A model generated the notes under the pieces. It did no database searches and was not told the origin of the DNA. It was given only the letters and a program-made list of their open reading frames with translations. Both the position numbers and the translations under genes were made by a program. This document shows, piece by piece, positions 25,280-33,690 of a stretch of 33,690 nucleotides of DNA. The stretch spans positions 1-33,690 of the forward strand of contig JAFGEV010000356.1 of the NCBI GenBank assembly GCA_016931385.1. Reading direction: 5' to 3'. Numbering within the stretch: the first letter of the stretch is position 1; each line of letters starts with the position of its first letter. This DNA comes from Prolixibacteraceae bacterium. Its GTDB lineage: Bacteria > Bacteroidota > Bacteroidia > Bacteroidales > Prolixibacteraceae.

Positions 25280-26287
25280 GTGCTTCCCATTGTTAGTATA
25301 ATACCTGTATTGCTGTTTTTGGCATTGCTTTTTATGCTCGATAGTTTCAAGCTGGTAAAGGTCAGGATTTTATTATTTGCTTTTTTTTCAGGTTGTATTT
25401 GTGCGCTTCTGGCATATTATCTGAACACCTTTTTGCAAATCAGGCTTTCAATTGAATTCAGGGAATATTCAAGGTACTTAGCCCCTTTTATTGAAGAAAG
25501 TCTTGAGGCGATAATTATCCTTGTTTTGATTAAAAGGAAAAGGATCGGGTTTCTGATCGATGCGGGCATATATGGATTTACTGTAGGCGCCGGCTTTTCT
25601 TTTGTTGAAAACATAGTTTATATGATCCATATTAATGACCCCAACCTACTTACATGGATTATAAGGGGCCTAGGGACAGCAATCATGCATGGGGCCACAA
25701 CCGCATTATTCGCAATTTTTATTACAGGAGCTGTTTTAGCCAACAAGAAAATTCTAACAGGCTTATTCCCCGGTCTGCTTATCGCAGTAATTATACATTC
25801 AGCATATAACCACTTCTACATTCACCCCCTGGTACAAACCCTTTTAATTGCCTTTATTACACCTATTGCCCTATTTTTTGTATTCAAACATAATGAAAAC
25901 CAACTTCAGGGCTGGCTCGAAGTAGAATTGTATAACGAAATTGAATTGCTTGGCATGATACGAAAAGGAGTGCTTAAAAATTCAAAATCGGGGCAGTACC
26001 TCTCTTCATTAAAACAACACTTCCCTAAAGAAGTAATTTTCGACATGTATTGTTTCATTGGACTTTTCATGGAACTATCGATAATTGCCAAAAGAAACAT
26101 TTTACTGGCTGAAAACGACTTTCCCACCATTGTTGAACCCGGACTAAATGAAAAACTTATAGAACTTGAACAATTAAGAAAAAATATAGGTAAAACAGGT
26201 GAGATTGCAATTTCTCCCTTAATACGGATGAATTACCGGAATTTGTGGAAACTTGGATCGCTAAAAAAGAATTTTATTAAAAAATAA
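25280..26287 (+). CDS. PrsW-like intramembrane metalloprotease family protein
   Basis: 335 residues with a GTG start (25280), the first start after an in-frame stop at 25268. About eight membrane helices occupy residues 1-205, followed by a soluble tail. Family motifs: APFIEESLEA (Glu72, Glu73), FSFVENIVY (Glu110), IMHGATTA (His137) and IIHSAYNHF (His173), the expected zinc and catalytic residues of the PrsW/CPBP-like fold. The usual EExxK motif reads EESLE here, so the Lys is not conserved. PrsW cleaves anti-sigma factors in Bacillus; an ECF sigma factor and probable anti-sigma gene follow immediately (70 bases), making a functional link plausible but unproven. Confidence 0.85.
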   Translation: MLPIVSIIPVLLFLALLFMLDSFKLVKVRILLFAFFSGCICALLAYYLNTFLQIRLSIEFREYSRYLAPFIEESLEAIIILVLIKRKRIGFLIDAGIYGFTVGAGFSFVENIVYMIHINDPNLLTWIIRGLGTAIMHGATTALFAIFITGAVLANKKILTGLFPGLLIAVIIHSAYNHFYIHPLVQTLLIAFITPIALFFVFKHNENQLQGWLEVELYNEIELLGMIRKGVLKNSKSGQYLSSLKQHFPKEVIFDMYCFIGLFMELSIIAKRNILLAENDFPTIVEPGLNEKLIELEQLRKNIGKTGEIAISPLIRMNYRNLWKLGSLKKNFIKK

Positions 26288-26357
26288 CCAACATTTTTAA
26301 TCGGGGATAATAATTGATATAAATGTTATCCTTGAGACCGTTAAAAAACACGGTTCG

Positions 26358-26903
26358 ATGGAAGAGGATAAGTACATTATTGAGAACATACTTGCAGGCA
26401 ATACCAATGGGTACAGGCAGTTGGTACATAAATACCAGGGCCCTGTTTTCAGAATTGTTTTAAAGATTGTTGGAAACAATGAAGATGCCAGGGAAGTTAC
26501 CCAGGATGTGTTTGTAAAAACTTACGAATCGTTATACCAGTATAACAATAAATATAAGTTTTTCAGCTGGTTGTACCGTATTGCGATTAACAATGCACTA
26601 ATGTATATGAAACAGAAAAATAAATACATACCGATTGACAAAATTCAGAATCAAATGGTTGATAATGTTGAGAGTAACAAGAGTGAAGAAACAAGAGATC
26701 GCTTTCTTAACCAGTCGATTAATATGCTTCCGGAGAAATACAAATCGGTAATACTGTTGAAATACTATGCCGGCCTTTCGTATACCGAAATTGCTGAAAC
26801 AACCGGCATTCCGGAAAAGAAAGTAAAATCGAGGCTGTTCGATGCACGGAAATTACTAAAGGATCATTTACTGAAGATTAATTTTTTCTCTTTGGCATCG
26901 TAA
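26358..26903 (+). CDS. ECF-type RNA polymerase sigma factor (sigma-70 family)
   Basis: 181 residues, normal for a group IV sigma factor. Region 2 is at about 10-80 (YRQLVHKYQGPVFRIVLKI, EDAREVTQDVFVKTYESL, FFSWLYRIAINNALMYMKQK); region 4 is at about 115-170 (LPEKYKSVILLKYYAGLSYTEIAETTGIPEKKVKSRLFDARKLL, seen across 26730-26870). It directs RNA polymerase to a small stress or envelope regulon. The next gene, 11 bases on, encodes a single-pass membrane protein that is probably its anti-sigma factor. No promoter of the housekeeping type was found upstream, which fits autoregulation. Confidence 0.95.
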   Translation: MEEDKYIIENILAGNTNGYRQLVHKYQGPVFRIVLKIVGNNEDAREVTQDVFVKTYESLYQYNNKYKFFSWLYRIAINNALMYMKQKNKYIPIDKIQNQMVDNVESNKSEETRDRFLNQSINMLPEKYKSVILLKYYAGLSYTEIAETTGIPEKKVKSRLFDARKLLKDHLLKINFFSLAS

Positions 26904-26914
26904 AATTGAAAACC

Positions 26915-27625
26915 ATGAAGAAAAAGGACGAAATACTTATTCAACAAAAAATCGACGGGCAATTAAGACCCGCCGAAGAGGCAAAGTTTAACCAATTGAT
27001 TGCAAAATCAGGAAAAGCTAAAACCCTCTACGAAAGATTGCTCGCTGTTGACCTGGCAATTAAAAACGATTCGAAAAATATCAATGAAACCGACCTTTCT
27101 GATTCAATACTCGAAACGATTAACAATAACAAAAATCTAAAAACTTTAAAGTTCAGAAAAATAAACCACGAACTGCTCAAATACGCAGCAATACTAATTC
27201 TGGGTATTTTACTGGGTGGTACAGCAGGTATAATGTTTATCGGAAACAATGAACAAATTTATAAAGATTCAATTAGCGGGACAATTACAAAAAATATTCA
27301 GGAAAGTAAAGTTTTTACCGATGAAAATACTACTATAGAAGTTCAGGGTGTTAACCTTGATAATTCAACAGTGACCTTTGTAGCCATTGAAACATCAAAA
27401 ACCATTGAATGCATCATTGCCAATAACAATAAAACGATAAGTATTAATGATGTTAAGCCACTTATTAACGATACCAACATCGAGCTTGCAGAAGAAAATA
27501 AGAATAGTTTTAAATATATTGTAAACGGACCGGTTGTTTTTCAAATAAAAAATAACAGCAATAAAGCCCTGGAAATATGCTTTATACACGACAATAAAAT
27601 TTTAGTGAAAAAAAATGTTTACTGA
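26915..27625 (+). CDS. Probable membrane anti-sigma factor
   Basis: 236 residues from the ATG at 26915 (MKKKDEILIQQKIDGQLR); a TTG nine bases upstream is less likely. The N-terminal ~85 residues are charged and helical, then one membrane helix (about 88-110, YAAILILGILLGGTAGIMFIG), then a beta-rich extracytoplasmic domain. This is the layout of anti-sigma factors co-transcribed with ECF sigma genes, and the N-terminus (KIDGQLRPAEEAKFNQLIAKSGKAK) resembles the start of such proteins, without a recognisable zinc-binding HxxxCxxC motif. The role is inferred from topology and position; no direct family match can be asserted. Confidence 0.75.
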   Translation: MKKKDEILIQQKIDGQLRPAEEAKFNQLIAKSGKAKTLYERLLAVDLAIKNDSKNINETDLSDSILETINNNKNLKTLKFRKINHELLKYAAILILGILLGGTAGIMFIGNNEQIYKDSISGTITKNIQESKVFTDENTTIEVQGVNLDNSTVTFVAIETSKTIECIIANNNKTISINDVKPLINDTNIELAEENKNSFKYIVNGPVVFQIKNNSNKALEICFIHDNKILVKKNVY

Positions 27626-27688
27626 ATTTCCAACTTTTAACGTTTTGCTGAATAATTAGAATAAAATCAGCAATCAAAATTTTCTCAA

Positions 27689-27871
27689 ATGAAAAAGGAG
27701 TTAATAAGAATATCAGAAGAAATAATGAATATTTTCAGGCCTGCGTACTTTTTCAACGTTCTTTACAAGGATAATTATAAATTGAAAGAAATTAAACCTT
27801 TTGAAAACAAAATGTTTTTTTGCTTTGAGGAAAAATACCTTTCAGTCGTTTGTGATTTGATCCGATATTAA
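27689..27871 (+). CDS. Small hypothetical protein
   Basis: 60 residues beginning MKKELIRISEEIMNIFRPAYF, basic and aromatic-rich, with no membrane helix or known motif. It fits between the anti-sigma gene (63 bases before) and the next membrane protein (55 bases after), all on one strand, and starts with an ATG after an A-rich stretch like its neighbours. No function can be assigned; chance remains possible at this length. Confidence 0.45.
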   Translation: MKKELIRISEEIMNIFRPAYFFNVLYKDNYKLKEIKPFENKMFFCFEEKYLSVVCDLIRY

Positions 27872-27926
27872 CGATCTTTAAGAACCTTTTAGAATAGAAA
27901 AATAATAAATTAAAACATAATAACTT

Positions 27927-29051
27927 ATGAAAAATTCTTCGAAAATATTAGTGGGAATACTGATTGTAATAAGTTTAGCAATCGGATTCATAATTGGGCT
28001 TCTTGTAGATATTCCACAAGCTGAAGAAGAAGCACTTTCGGGCACAATTGGCCGGATTAACAATTACAGGGATGTAAAAGTTACAGAAAACGACATTAAG
28101 CTCAGGTCGGAATTAATGGCAAGCGATCATTTACTGAAGCAATATCAGCTCTATTTTTCATACCATTATGCTTCGGCAATCGAGTTGGGCAAGAACATTC
28201 AGTTTGCCATTGATGCCTCAAAATCCAATATCGATTTTACTGAATTGTATCCCCAGCAAATAAACGCTCTTTCGAAGTATTACCGAAGCATTGAGCAGGC
28301 CCGCAAAGATGTGCTGATTGCTTTATCTACTTTACAAAACCTTGATGAATCAAATGAACGAAATATTGGCAACCTTATTAACAATGCCAATGTAGCCATT
28401 GCCCAGATTAAATATCGCGAAAATGTTGTGGTCGATTTTGTCGAAGCTGTTGAAGATTTTATTGCCGGAAATAAAGACGTACAGTGTGACGATCTGAAAA
28501 AAGCACATGACCTTTTAGCCATACACCAGGCAGTTGTAGCAGCTATATACAAAGACAAACCGATGACAAAATATTATAACAAAAAAGAGATCTTTTCAAG
28601 CAAACAGGAACTGGAAGATATGGAGTGGAACAACTCAGAGCCTGTTGCATCTCAGGTTGATTCAGATATAGATATTGCAAATGATCAGGTTGGAGTTTTT
28701 GACCAAAGCCTGCTAGATGCGACTACAAACCTGGTACAAAGCGCTGTCGATAATATTCAATCGGTTACGGCAACCGCTGCCTGTAATGCAACCAGTACAC
28801 TTGATAACACCAGCGGTCTTGATGTTCAGACATGCCTCGACACTAATCAGTTAGATGCTATCATAAGCGGCAGTGGAGATCAGGCAGAAATTACCGGATC
28901 AAACGTTTCAACCCTCCAGTCATCAACATTGGACGCAATTCAACAGTTAGACGACGCCAGCAATTCAGTGCAACAACAGTTAGACGCTGCCAATACCGAT
29001 TCCAGTCCTCTCGACGATCAGGAAGGTGCGAACGATGGAGAAGTTATATAA
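27927..29051 (+). CDS. Membrane-anchored protein with Leu-Asp-rich low-complexity tail
   Basis: 374 residues. One N-terminal membrane helix or uncleaved signal (LVGILIVISLAIGFIIGLLV), a helical, coiled-coil-like region (about 35-220), then an acidic low-complexity tail (about 240-374) rich in Gln, Asp, Ser, Thr and Asn, with recurring LDA/LDN/LDD units (SLLDATT, STLDNTS, QLDAIIS, STLDAIQQLDD, QQLDAANT). The tail has two Cys, at CNAT and QTCLD. No family recognised. As last gene of the sigma operon, before a strong terminator, it may be an effector or envelope component of that regulon. Confidence 0.8.
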   Translation: MKNSSKILVGILIVISLAIGFIIGLLVDIPQAEEEALSGTIGRINNYRDVKVTENDIKLRSELMASDHLLKQYQLYFSYHYASAIELGKNIQFAIDASKSNIDFTELYPQQINALSKYYRSIEQARKDVLIALSTLQNLDESNERNIGNLINNANVAIAQIKYRENVVVDFVEAVEDFIAGNKDVQCDDLKKAHDLLAIHQAVVAAIYKDKPMTKYYNKKEIFSSKQELEDMEWNNSEPVASQVDSDIDIANDQVGVFDQSLLDATTNLVQSAVDNIQSVTATAACNATSTLDNTSGLDVQTCLDTNQLDAIISGSGDQAEITGSNVSTLQSSTLDAIQQLDDASNSVQQQLDAANTDSSPLDDQEGANDGEVI

Positions 29052-29091
29052 AATACTAATAAATAAAACGGGATACTAACCGATACTCTAT

Positions 29092-29133
29092 CCTGCCTGA
29101 AAAAGAATTAATTCTTTTTCAGGCAGGTTTTTT
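29092..29133 (+). terminator. Intrinsic terminator of the sigma-factor operon
   Basis: A perfect inverted repeat with 18-base arms (29092-29109 and 29110-29127; arm CCTGCCTGAAAAAGAATT) followed by six T (29128-29133). It lies 40 bases after the last gene. The inner A/T-rich part will form the loop. This is one of the strongest terminators in the window. Confidence 0.95.
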
Positions 29134-29212
29134 AAGTTTCAGGATTAAACGGAGAATTTATAAAAAAGTACAACTCATCACAGCAGGTAAAGCAGACCAT
29201 AAACCTAAATTC

Positions 29213-32158
29213 ATGAAAAAAATCCATTTGTTTTGCATCATGCCCCTGATATTCCTGTTATTTTGCCTGTCAGGAAAAACACAGGAAGTATATAGCTACC
29301 AACAAAATGACCTTGAGCTGATCTATTTTAGCAAAAGGTATTCTTATCTTGTTCCACATGCTGTAGGAACATTTAATAATGCTATAGGATTACATAAAAG
29401 CTATTGGGATTACGATCATCCGAAAACAAATGTTATCCTGAACGATTTTTCCGACTACGGGCATGGAGGTGCGATTGTGATGCCCCAGAATATGGTTTTT
29501 CTTGGTATTGAACCTTACAGTTTTGCTTTCAGCATAATCCCTTCAAGCGAAAGGTTTCAGTGGCTTTTCAACCACGAACTGACTCATGTTACCATGGCTG
29601 ATAAAGCCAATAAAACAGACCTCTTTTTCAGAAAAATCTTTTTTGGAAAAATTGTACGTGACGAACGCGCCCCTGTTTCAGCGTTCTGGAGCTATCTTAC
29701 CGTTCCGCGCTGGTATGCCCCACGCTGGTACCACGAAGGCATTGCCTGTTTTATGGAAACCTGGATGAGCGGTGGGCTTGGCAGAGCCATGGGCAGTTAC
29801 GATGAAATGTACTTCAGAAGTATAGTAGCAGAAAAACAACCCATTTATTCAGTTGTCGGCCTCGAAACCGAAGGCACCACCATTGACTTTCAGGTTGGCG
29901 CCAACGCTTATCTTTACGGTACACGGTTTGTTACGTACCTTACCAACAAATATGGTATGGATAAACTGAAGAGTTTTTATTCCCGCACCGATAGCAGCAA
30001 GGCTTTTTATGCCAGCCAGTTTAAAAATGTCTACAACCGGTCGGTCAGGTCTGAATGGGACGACTGGTCAAAATGGGAATATGAATTTCAGCAAAAAAAT
30101 ATCGAACAGATAGAAGAATACCCGCTAACTTCGTTTAATCCGATTACAAACAAAGAATTGGGAAGTGTCTCAAAATATTGTTATAACCCCGAAACGAAAA
30201 AAATATACGCCGCTATAAATTATCCGGGGATAATATCCCAGATTGCCGAGATTGACAAGCCCACAGGGAAAATCAGGAAAATCTGTGACCTTAACTCTCC
30301 CTCTCTTTATTATTCAACACATCTGGCATACGATCCGGTAAACAATACGATCTTTATCACCGAACAAAACAAGAACTACAGGAGCCTGGTAAAAATAAAT
30401 TCCCAAAACGGTTCACGTAAAACACTGATCCGTTTTTCGCGAACAGGTGAGCTTGCTTTTAATAAAAAAGATGAGAGCCTGTGGGGTATCCAGCATAGCA
30501 ACGGTTATTCTGTTCTGGTTAAAATTCCTAAACCATACAACAAAATTGTGCCCATGTATTCTGCTGAATTCGGGAAAAGTCTCTTCGACCTGGCAATCTC
30601 AAACAACGGGGAAAATATTTCAGCTTCTTTATCGGGTATCAGGGGTGAACAATCCCTTATACTTTTTAAAACCGATGAGCTTGAACACAGCATTAAAAAA
30701 TACACTACCGTTTATGAGCTTGAGGACAATACCCTGACACAGTTTAAATTCTCTCCCGATGACAACTATCTGATCGGATGTTCTTATTATACAGGCATCT
30801 CAAACATTTGGCGTATTCCCATTGATGGCAGTGATTTTGAATTGCTTTCAAATACTGAAACGGGAATGTTTATGCCGCTTCAATTTGATACCGACTCGTT
30901 AATGGTATTAAAATTTCTCCGTGACGGGATGATGGCAGGAACAATTCCTATCAAAAAAATCGACGACGCCAACCCTATTGAATACCTTGGCAACCTGGTG
31001 GCTCAAAATAATCCGGTTGTCAAAGAATGGTCGTTAGCACCGCCCGAAGACATTAAAAGTGATTCGGCTGAAGTTCGGGAAGGCCGGTATCATTTGTTAA
31101 AAAAAATGAGGCTCATCAATGCCTATCCCGATATTTCGGGTTATAAAAATACATTGGCCGTGGGATACAGGTTTAACTTCAGCGACAACATCGGCCTCAC
31201 AACCCTGAAACTCTTCATTGGAACCTCACCGTGGTCGGCATATGATGATAAACAGAAATTTCATGGTGAACTCAATTTTAAATACTGGAACTGGCATCTG
31301 CTGGCTACCTATAATAAAACAGACTTTTATGATATTTTTGGCCCCACAAAACGAAGCAGGGCAGGTTATTCGGTTGGGATAAACTATGCAAGAAGCCACA
31401 CCTTATATACCCCGGTCAAATATGGTTACGATTTAGGTGTTTATACCTATGGTGATCTTGAGGTTATTCCCCAGTACCAGAATGTTTCAACTCCCATCAA
31501 GGATTTTCAGGTTGCTAGAGGATCATTTTATGTGGAAAAATTACGAAAAACACTTGGAGGGGTTGACGATGAAAAAGGTTTCTCTTGGGAATTATCGGCA
31601 GGGGGTATACTCGCGCAGCAAAAAGTATATTCCGATTTTGTATCAAGCCAGAGTGTTGGCTTTCTTGTCCCGGGCATTCGTAACACAAGTTTCTGGATAC
31701 GGAACAGCATAGGTCAATCGCTGGGTGATCGCAGTTCATCCCTTTCGCATTTTTACTTTGGAGGTTTCCGAAATAACTACGTTGACTGGCAACCCTCGGA
31801 ACAATACCGCAAAACACTTGCATTCCCTGGCGCCGAAATTGATGAGATTAAAGCTTACAACTTTGTGAAAACTATGGGCGAGTTAAATTTAAAACCCATA
31901 AGGCTAAGGAATGTAGGGACAACATGGCTTTATCCGACCTTCCTGAAAACATCTTTTTTTACAACACATATAATAACTGATTTCGATAAGGGTTATCTTA
32001 CCAGAAATATTTTTAATTTTGGTGCTCAGCTTGATGTTCAGTTGGTGCTTTTTTCATACATGAAAACCACCTGGTCGGCAGGGTACGCTATAAAAACTGA
32101 AAAAGGTACGCCAACAAAGGGGCAATTGATGCTTTCGGTTAAATTATTAGGTATCTGA
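29213..32158 (+). CDS. Zinc-metalloprotease-like / beta-propeller / outer-membrane-barrel protein
   Basis: 981 residues with a signal peptide (about 1-23). Module 1 (about 25-290) has HELTH at 121-125, an HEXXH zinc motif, and a downstream WYHEGIACFME with Glu175 as a likely third ligand, a gluzincin (peptidase MA-like) layout. Module 2 (about 310-620) has TolB/WD40-like propeller repeats (KIYAAINYPGIISQIAEID, FSPDDNYLIGCSYYTGISNIWRIP). Module 3 (about 660-981) is an outer-membrane beta-barrel-like region ending in a hydrophobic strand (GQLMLSVKLLGI). It may be an outer-membrane protease or assembly factor with a periplasmic or surface enzyme domain; substrate unknown. The downstream lipoprotein gene begins 36 bases later and is probably co-transcribed. 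Confidence 0.85.
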   Translation: MKKIHLFCIMPLIFLLFCLSGKTQEVYSYQQNDLELIYFSKRYSYLVPHAVGTFNNAIGLHKSYWDYDHPKTNVILNDFSDYGHGGAIVMPQNMVFLGIEPYSFAFSIIPSSERFQWLFNHELTHVTMADKANKTDLFFRKIFFGKIVRDERAPVSAFWSYLTVPRWYAPRWYHEGIACFMETWMSGGLGRAMGSYDEMYFRSIVAEKQPIYSVVGLETEGTTIDFQVGANAYLYGTRFVTYLTNKYGMDKLKSFYSRTDSSKAFYASQFKNVYNRSVRSEWDDWSKWEYEFQQKNIEQIEEYPLTSFNPITNKELGSVSKYCYNPETKKIYAAINYPGIISQIAEIDKPTGKIRKICDLNSPSLYYSTHLAYDPVNNTIFITEQNKNYRSLVKINSQNGSRKTLIRFSRTGELAFNKKDESLWGIQHSNGYSVLVKIPKPYNKIVPMYSAEFGKSLFDLAISNNGENISASLSGIRGEQSLILFKTDELEHSIKKYTTVYELEDNTLTQFKFSPDDNYLIGCSYYTGISNIWRIPIDGSDFELLSNTETGMFMPLQFDTDSLMVLKFLRDGMMAGTIPIKKIDDANPIEYLGNLVAQNNPVVKEWSLAPPEDIKSDSAEVREGRYHLLKKMRLINAYPDISGYKNTLAVGYRFNFSDNIGLTTLKLFIGTSPWSAYDDKQKFHGELNFKYWNWHLLATYNKTDFYDIFGPTKRSRAGYSVGINYARSHTLYTPVKYGYDLGVYTYGDLEVIPQYQNVSTPIKDFQVARGSFYVEKLRKTLGGVDDEKGFSWELSAGGILAQQKVYSDFVSSQSVGFLVPGIRNTSFWIRNSIGQSLGDRSSSLSHFYFGGFRNNYVDWQPSEQYRKTLAFPGAEIDEIKAYNFVKTMGELNLKPIRLRNVGTTWLYPTFLKTSFFTTHIITDFDKGYLTRNIFNFGAQLDVQLVLFSYMKTTWSAGYAIKTEKGTPTKGQLMLSVKLLGI

Positions 32159-32194
32159 CAAACGAATAAAATATGAACTAAAAATACTCTTATC

Positions 32195-33046
32195 ATGAAA
32201 TGTAATTTCTTAAAATTTTTACTGATTGCAGGGCTTGTAACCCTTATTATCGCCGGATGTAACCAAACGGCCAAAAAATCGAAAGGCACCACCTCCGATG
32301 GCAAAGAAGCAATTGTTGAAGTTGAACCCTTCGATGCCATAAAAATGAAAGACCAGATTGTAGAGATCATCCAGAAAATGCCAAAAATCTCCGATGTTGC
32401 CGAAATGCTTAACCAAGCCGGCGCATCGTATATTATCGACCTGACGGTTCCTGCTGAAGACGTTGAAAGGCTCATGACCACCAACCAGCTTAGCCTCGGG
32501 ATGGGAATGTTTGCCTTCGACCTTCAATATGCCAACGTATATAACCGCGGCGATAAAGTAGCCGAAATTGGCGAAATTGAAAAGCAAATTATCAGGGAGC
32601 TGGGCCTTGAAGCCGAGCTTACATCATCGGAAGGTTATGTTACACGTATAAAAGAAAATGCCGAAAACAAAGACTCTGTGAATTATCTGGTTACTGCCGC
32701 CATGAATTTTGCACATCAGAAGTTTGCAACCAGCGACCGCCCCGATGTATATGCCCTTGCTGTGATTGGCGGAAATGTTGAAGCTTTGTATATTTTAACC
32801 CAGTTGGCTCTTTTTGCAAACGATAATACTGAATTTCTGAACATACTGACCAGCCAGAAAGATCGGGTTAAAACAGTGTTTTCACTGCTTGAACTTATGT
32901 CGGGCGACGAAACGGTTAAACCCTATTATGAGCAACTGGCACCTGTTGCAGAAATTTTCAACAAAAATGAAACAATAGGTCTTGACCAGTTAAACGAAAT
33001 GTCCCCAACAATTGAAAAAGCCAGGGACAGTATGCTCCAGAAATGA
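32195..33046 (+). CDS. Hypothetical lipoprotein
   Basis: 283 residues with a clear lipoprotein signal: MKCNFLKFLLIAGLVTLIIAGC, lipid-anchored Cys22. After a Lys/Ser/Thr linker (about 23-40) the rest is mostly helical and charged, with no catalytic motif. It follows the protease-barrel gene by 36 bases on the same strand, so it may be a partner or accessory of that protein. No family was recognised with confidence. Confidence 0.82.
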   Translation: MKCNFLKFLLIAGLVTLIIAGCNQTAKKSKGTTSDGKEAIVEVEPFDAIKMKDQIVEIIQKMPKISDVAEMLNQAGASYIIDLTVPAEDVERLMTTNQLSLGMGMFAFDLQYANVYNRGDKVAEIGEIEKQIIRELGLEAELTSSEGYVTRIKENAENKDSVNYLVTAAMNFAHQKFATSDRPDVYALAVIGGNVEALYILTQLALFANDNTEFLNILTSQKDRVKTVFSLLELMSGDETVKPYYEQLAPVAEIFNKNETIGLDQLNEMSPTIEKARDSMLQK

Positions 33047-33079
33047 TACAACTTAACGAAGGTATCTGAAAGAAAATTC

Positions 33080-33145
33080 ACCGCTTGGGCGCTAAGTCGC
33101 TAAGAAATTAAATTATTGAAATTATATGCTTTGCGCCTTTGCGGT
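33080..33145. repeat. Imperfect inverted repeat of the 'gcgcctttgcggt' type
   Basis: ACCGCTTGGGCGCTAAG (33080-33096) and the reverse complement of CTTTGCGCCTTTGCGGT (33129-33145) match at 13 of 17 bases. Short elements of the form 'ctttgcgcctttgcggt / accgcaaaggcgctaag' are, from memory, common intergenic sequences in Bacteroidota and some other phyla. It occupies most of the gap between the lipoprotein and the last gene. Confidence 0.6.
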
Positions 33146-33196
33146 TGTTACTAATTTTGGAAGAGGACAGCCCCATTTCTTTTCAAACCAAATTCG

Positions 33197-33690
33197 ATGA
33201 ATGAAACCACGTTAAATGCCCTGATTAACCTTTTTGCAATTTTTTCATCGCTCAGCGAATCGAAAAAAGAAGAGGCCGTTCAGAATTTTTCCTTTTACCT
33301 TCAGTTACACCTGGGCATATCCGGCCCCGGAGAGTACCTCAAACTTTTCGAGGAATTGCTCGACTTGTATGGCGTTGACAGCGAAGTGTCTATCCCTTTC
33401 GACATGAACGAACAGGCACAAAAAATATGCACGCACATAAAAGGCCGGCTGCAAAAAGAAGAACAGGTTGTGGTTTTCCTCCGTTTTCTGGAAATGGCCA
33501 GAAGTGGAAACCTCAAACGGGCACAAAATCTTATTGAAACCATTGCCGGGGTTTTTGAAATTGATGAAACCGAACGGGAAAGGTTTATGTCGTTTGTCTT
33601 TTTCCATTCATCAAAAAAAATTACCCAGCCCGGTTTTATACTTGCCGACAACCATAAAACCTGCTCAAACCCAAACATCAAACACCTTTA
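33197..33690 (+). CDS. 5' part of a large protein with a TerB-like N-terminus (3' truncated)
   Basis: An ATG at 33197 opens a frame that runs without a stop to the window end (164 codons seen), beginning MNETTLNALINLFAIFSSL. The segment is helical, with acidic and aromatic residues (HLGISGPGEYLKLFEELLDLYG; RGRLQKEEQ-like; VVFLRFLEMARSGN), resembling TerB-like N-terminal domains of large Bacteroidota ATP-binding-cassette proteins. That family assignment is from memory and tentative. Minus-strand frames at 33301-33681 are shadows of this gene. It is missed by a search that requires a stop codon. Confidence 0.7.
   Translation, partial: MNETTLNALINLFAIFSSLSESKKEEAVQNFSFYLQLHLGISGPGEYLKLFEELLDLYGVDSEVSIPFDMNEQAQKICTHIKGRLQKEEQVVVFLRFLEMARSGNLKRAQNLIETIAGVFEIDETERERFMSFVFFHSSKKITQPGFILADNHKTCSNPNIKHL

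Noticed and set aside
33301-33681. Minus-strand frames at the right edge
   Set aside because: They oppose the open plus-strand frame from 33197, which has a normal start and protein-like composition.
1-33690. CRISPR array, tRNA, rRNA or transposase gene
   Set aside because: Read on both strands without finding spaced identical repeats, tRNA-like cloverleaf 3' ends or transposase motifs. The only tandem arrays are the 7-base repeats at 21699-21875, which lack spacers.

Overview
The window looks like a chromosome segment of an anaerobic or fermentative member of the Bacteroidota (Bacteroidales-like). The support is: two proteins with Bacteroidota type IX secretion (T9SS) C-terminal sorting domains; a clean Bacteroidota promoter (TTTG, 19 nt, TACTTTTG) before the torF gene; starts without Shine-Dalgarno sequences; a four-subunit ferredoxin-dependent 2-oxoacid oxidoreductase; LytTR and TPR-kinase regulators; and dispersed palindromic repeats. 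No tRNA, rRNA, CRISPR array or transposase was found.

Layout. (1) 1-9308: two convergent T9SS surface or secreted proteins. One is cut by the window start; the other is a giant of about 2180 residues with a very AT-rich beta-helix section. A repeat-rich gap separates them. (2) 9446-16554, minus strand: an aromatic/aryl-acid metabolic cluster, in transcription order paaK, ACT-domain protein, a Phe-rich leader peptide with intrinsic terminator, pheA, aminotransferase, then ferredoxin, alpha, beta and gamma subunits of a 2-oxoacid:ferredoxin oxidoreductase, closed by a terminator. (3) 16941-19787, plus strand: a nitrogen operon of TorF-like porin, P-II protein and ammonium transporter. (4) 19868-25168: a membrane histidine kinase (plus), then a minus-strand set of BMP-family binding lipoprotein, TPR histidine kinase and LytTR response regulator, with heptamer repeat arrays between the last two. 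(5) 25280-29133, plus: PrsW-like membrane protease, then an ECF sigma factor operon. (6) 29213-33690, plus: a HEXXH protease / propeller / barrel protein, a lipoprotein, and the 5' part of a gene that runs off the window.

The most interesting unit is region 2. A 17-residue leader peptide with four Phe codons sits directly before a strong terminator and then pheA, aminotransferase and the oxidoreductase genes. This is the architecture of classical ribosome-mediated attenuation and suggests that the whole downstream set is controlled by phenylalanine supply. With paaK and the ACT protein just upstream, the genes could connect prephenate, phenylpyruvate, phenylalanine, phenylacetyl-CoA and phenylacetate. 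The oxidoreductase would then be a phenylpyruvate (aryl-2-oxoacid) enzyme working towards phenylacetate or, by reductive carboxylation, towards phenylalanine. The leader, terminator and gene order are read directly from the sequence; substrate and flux direction are inference.
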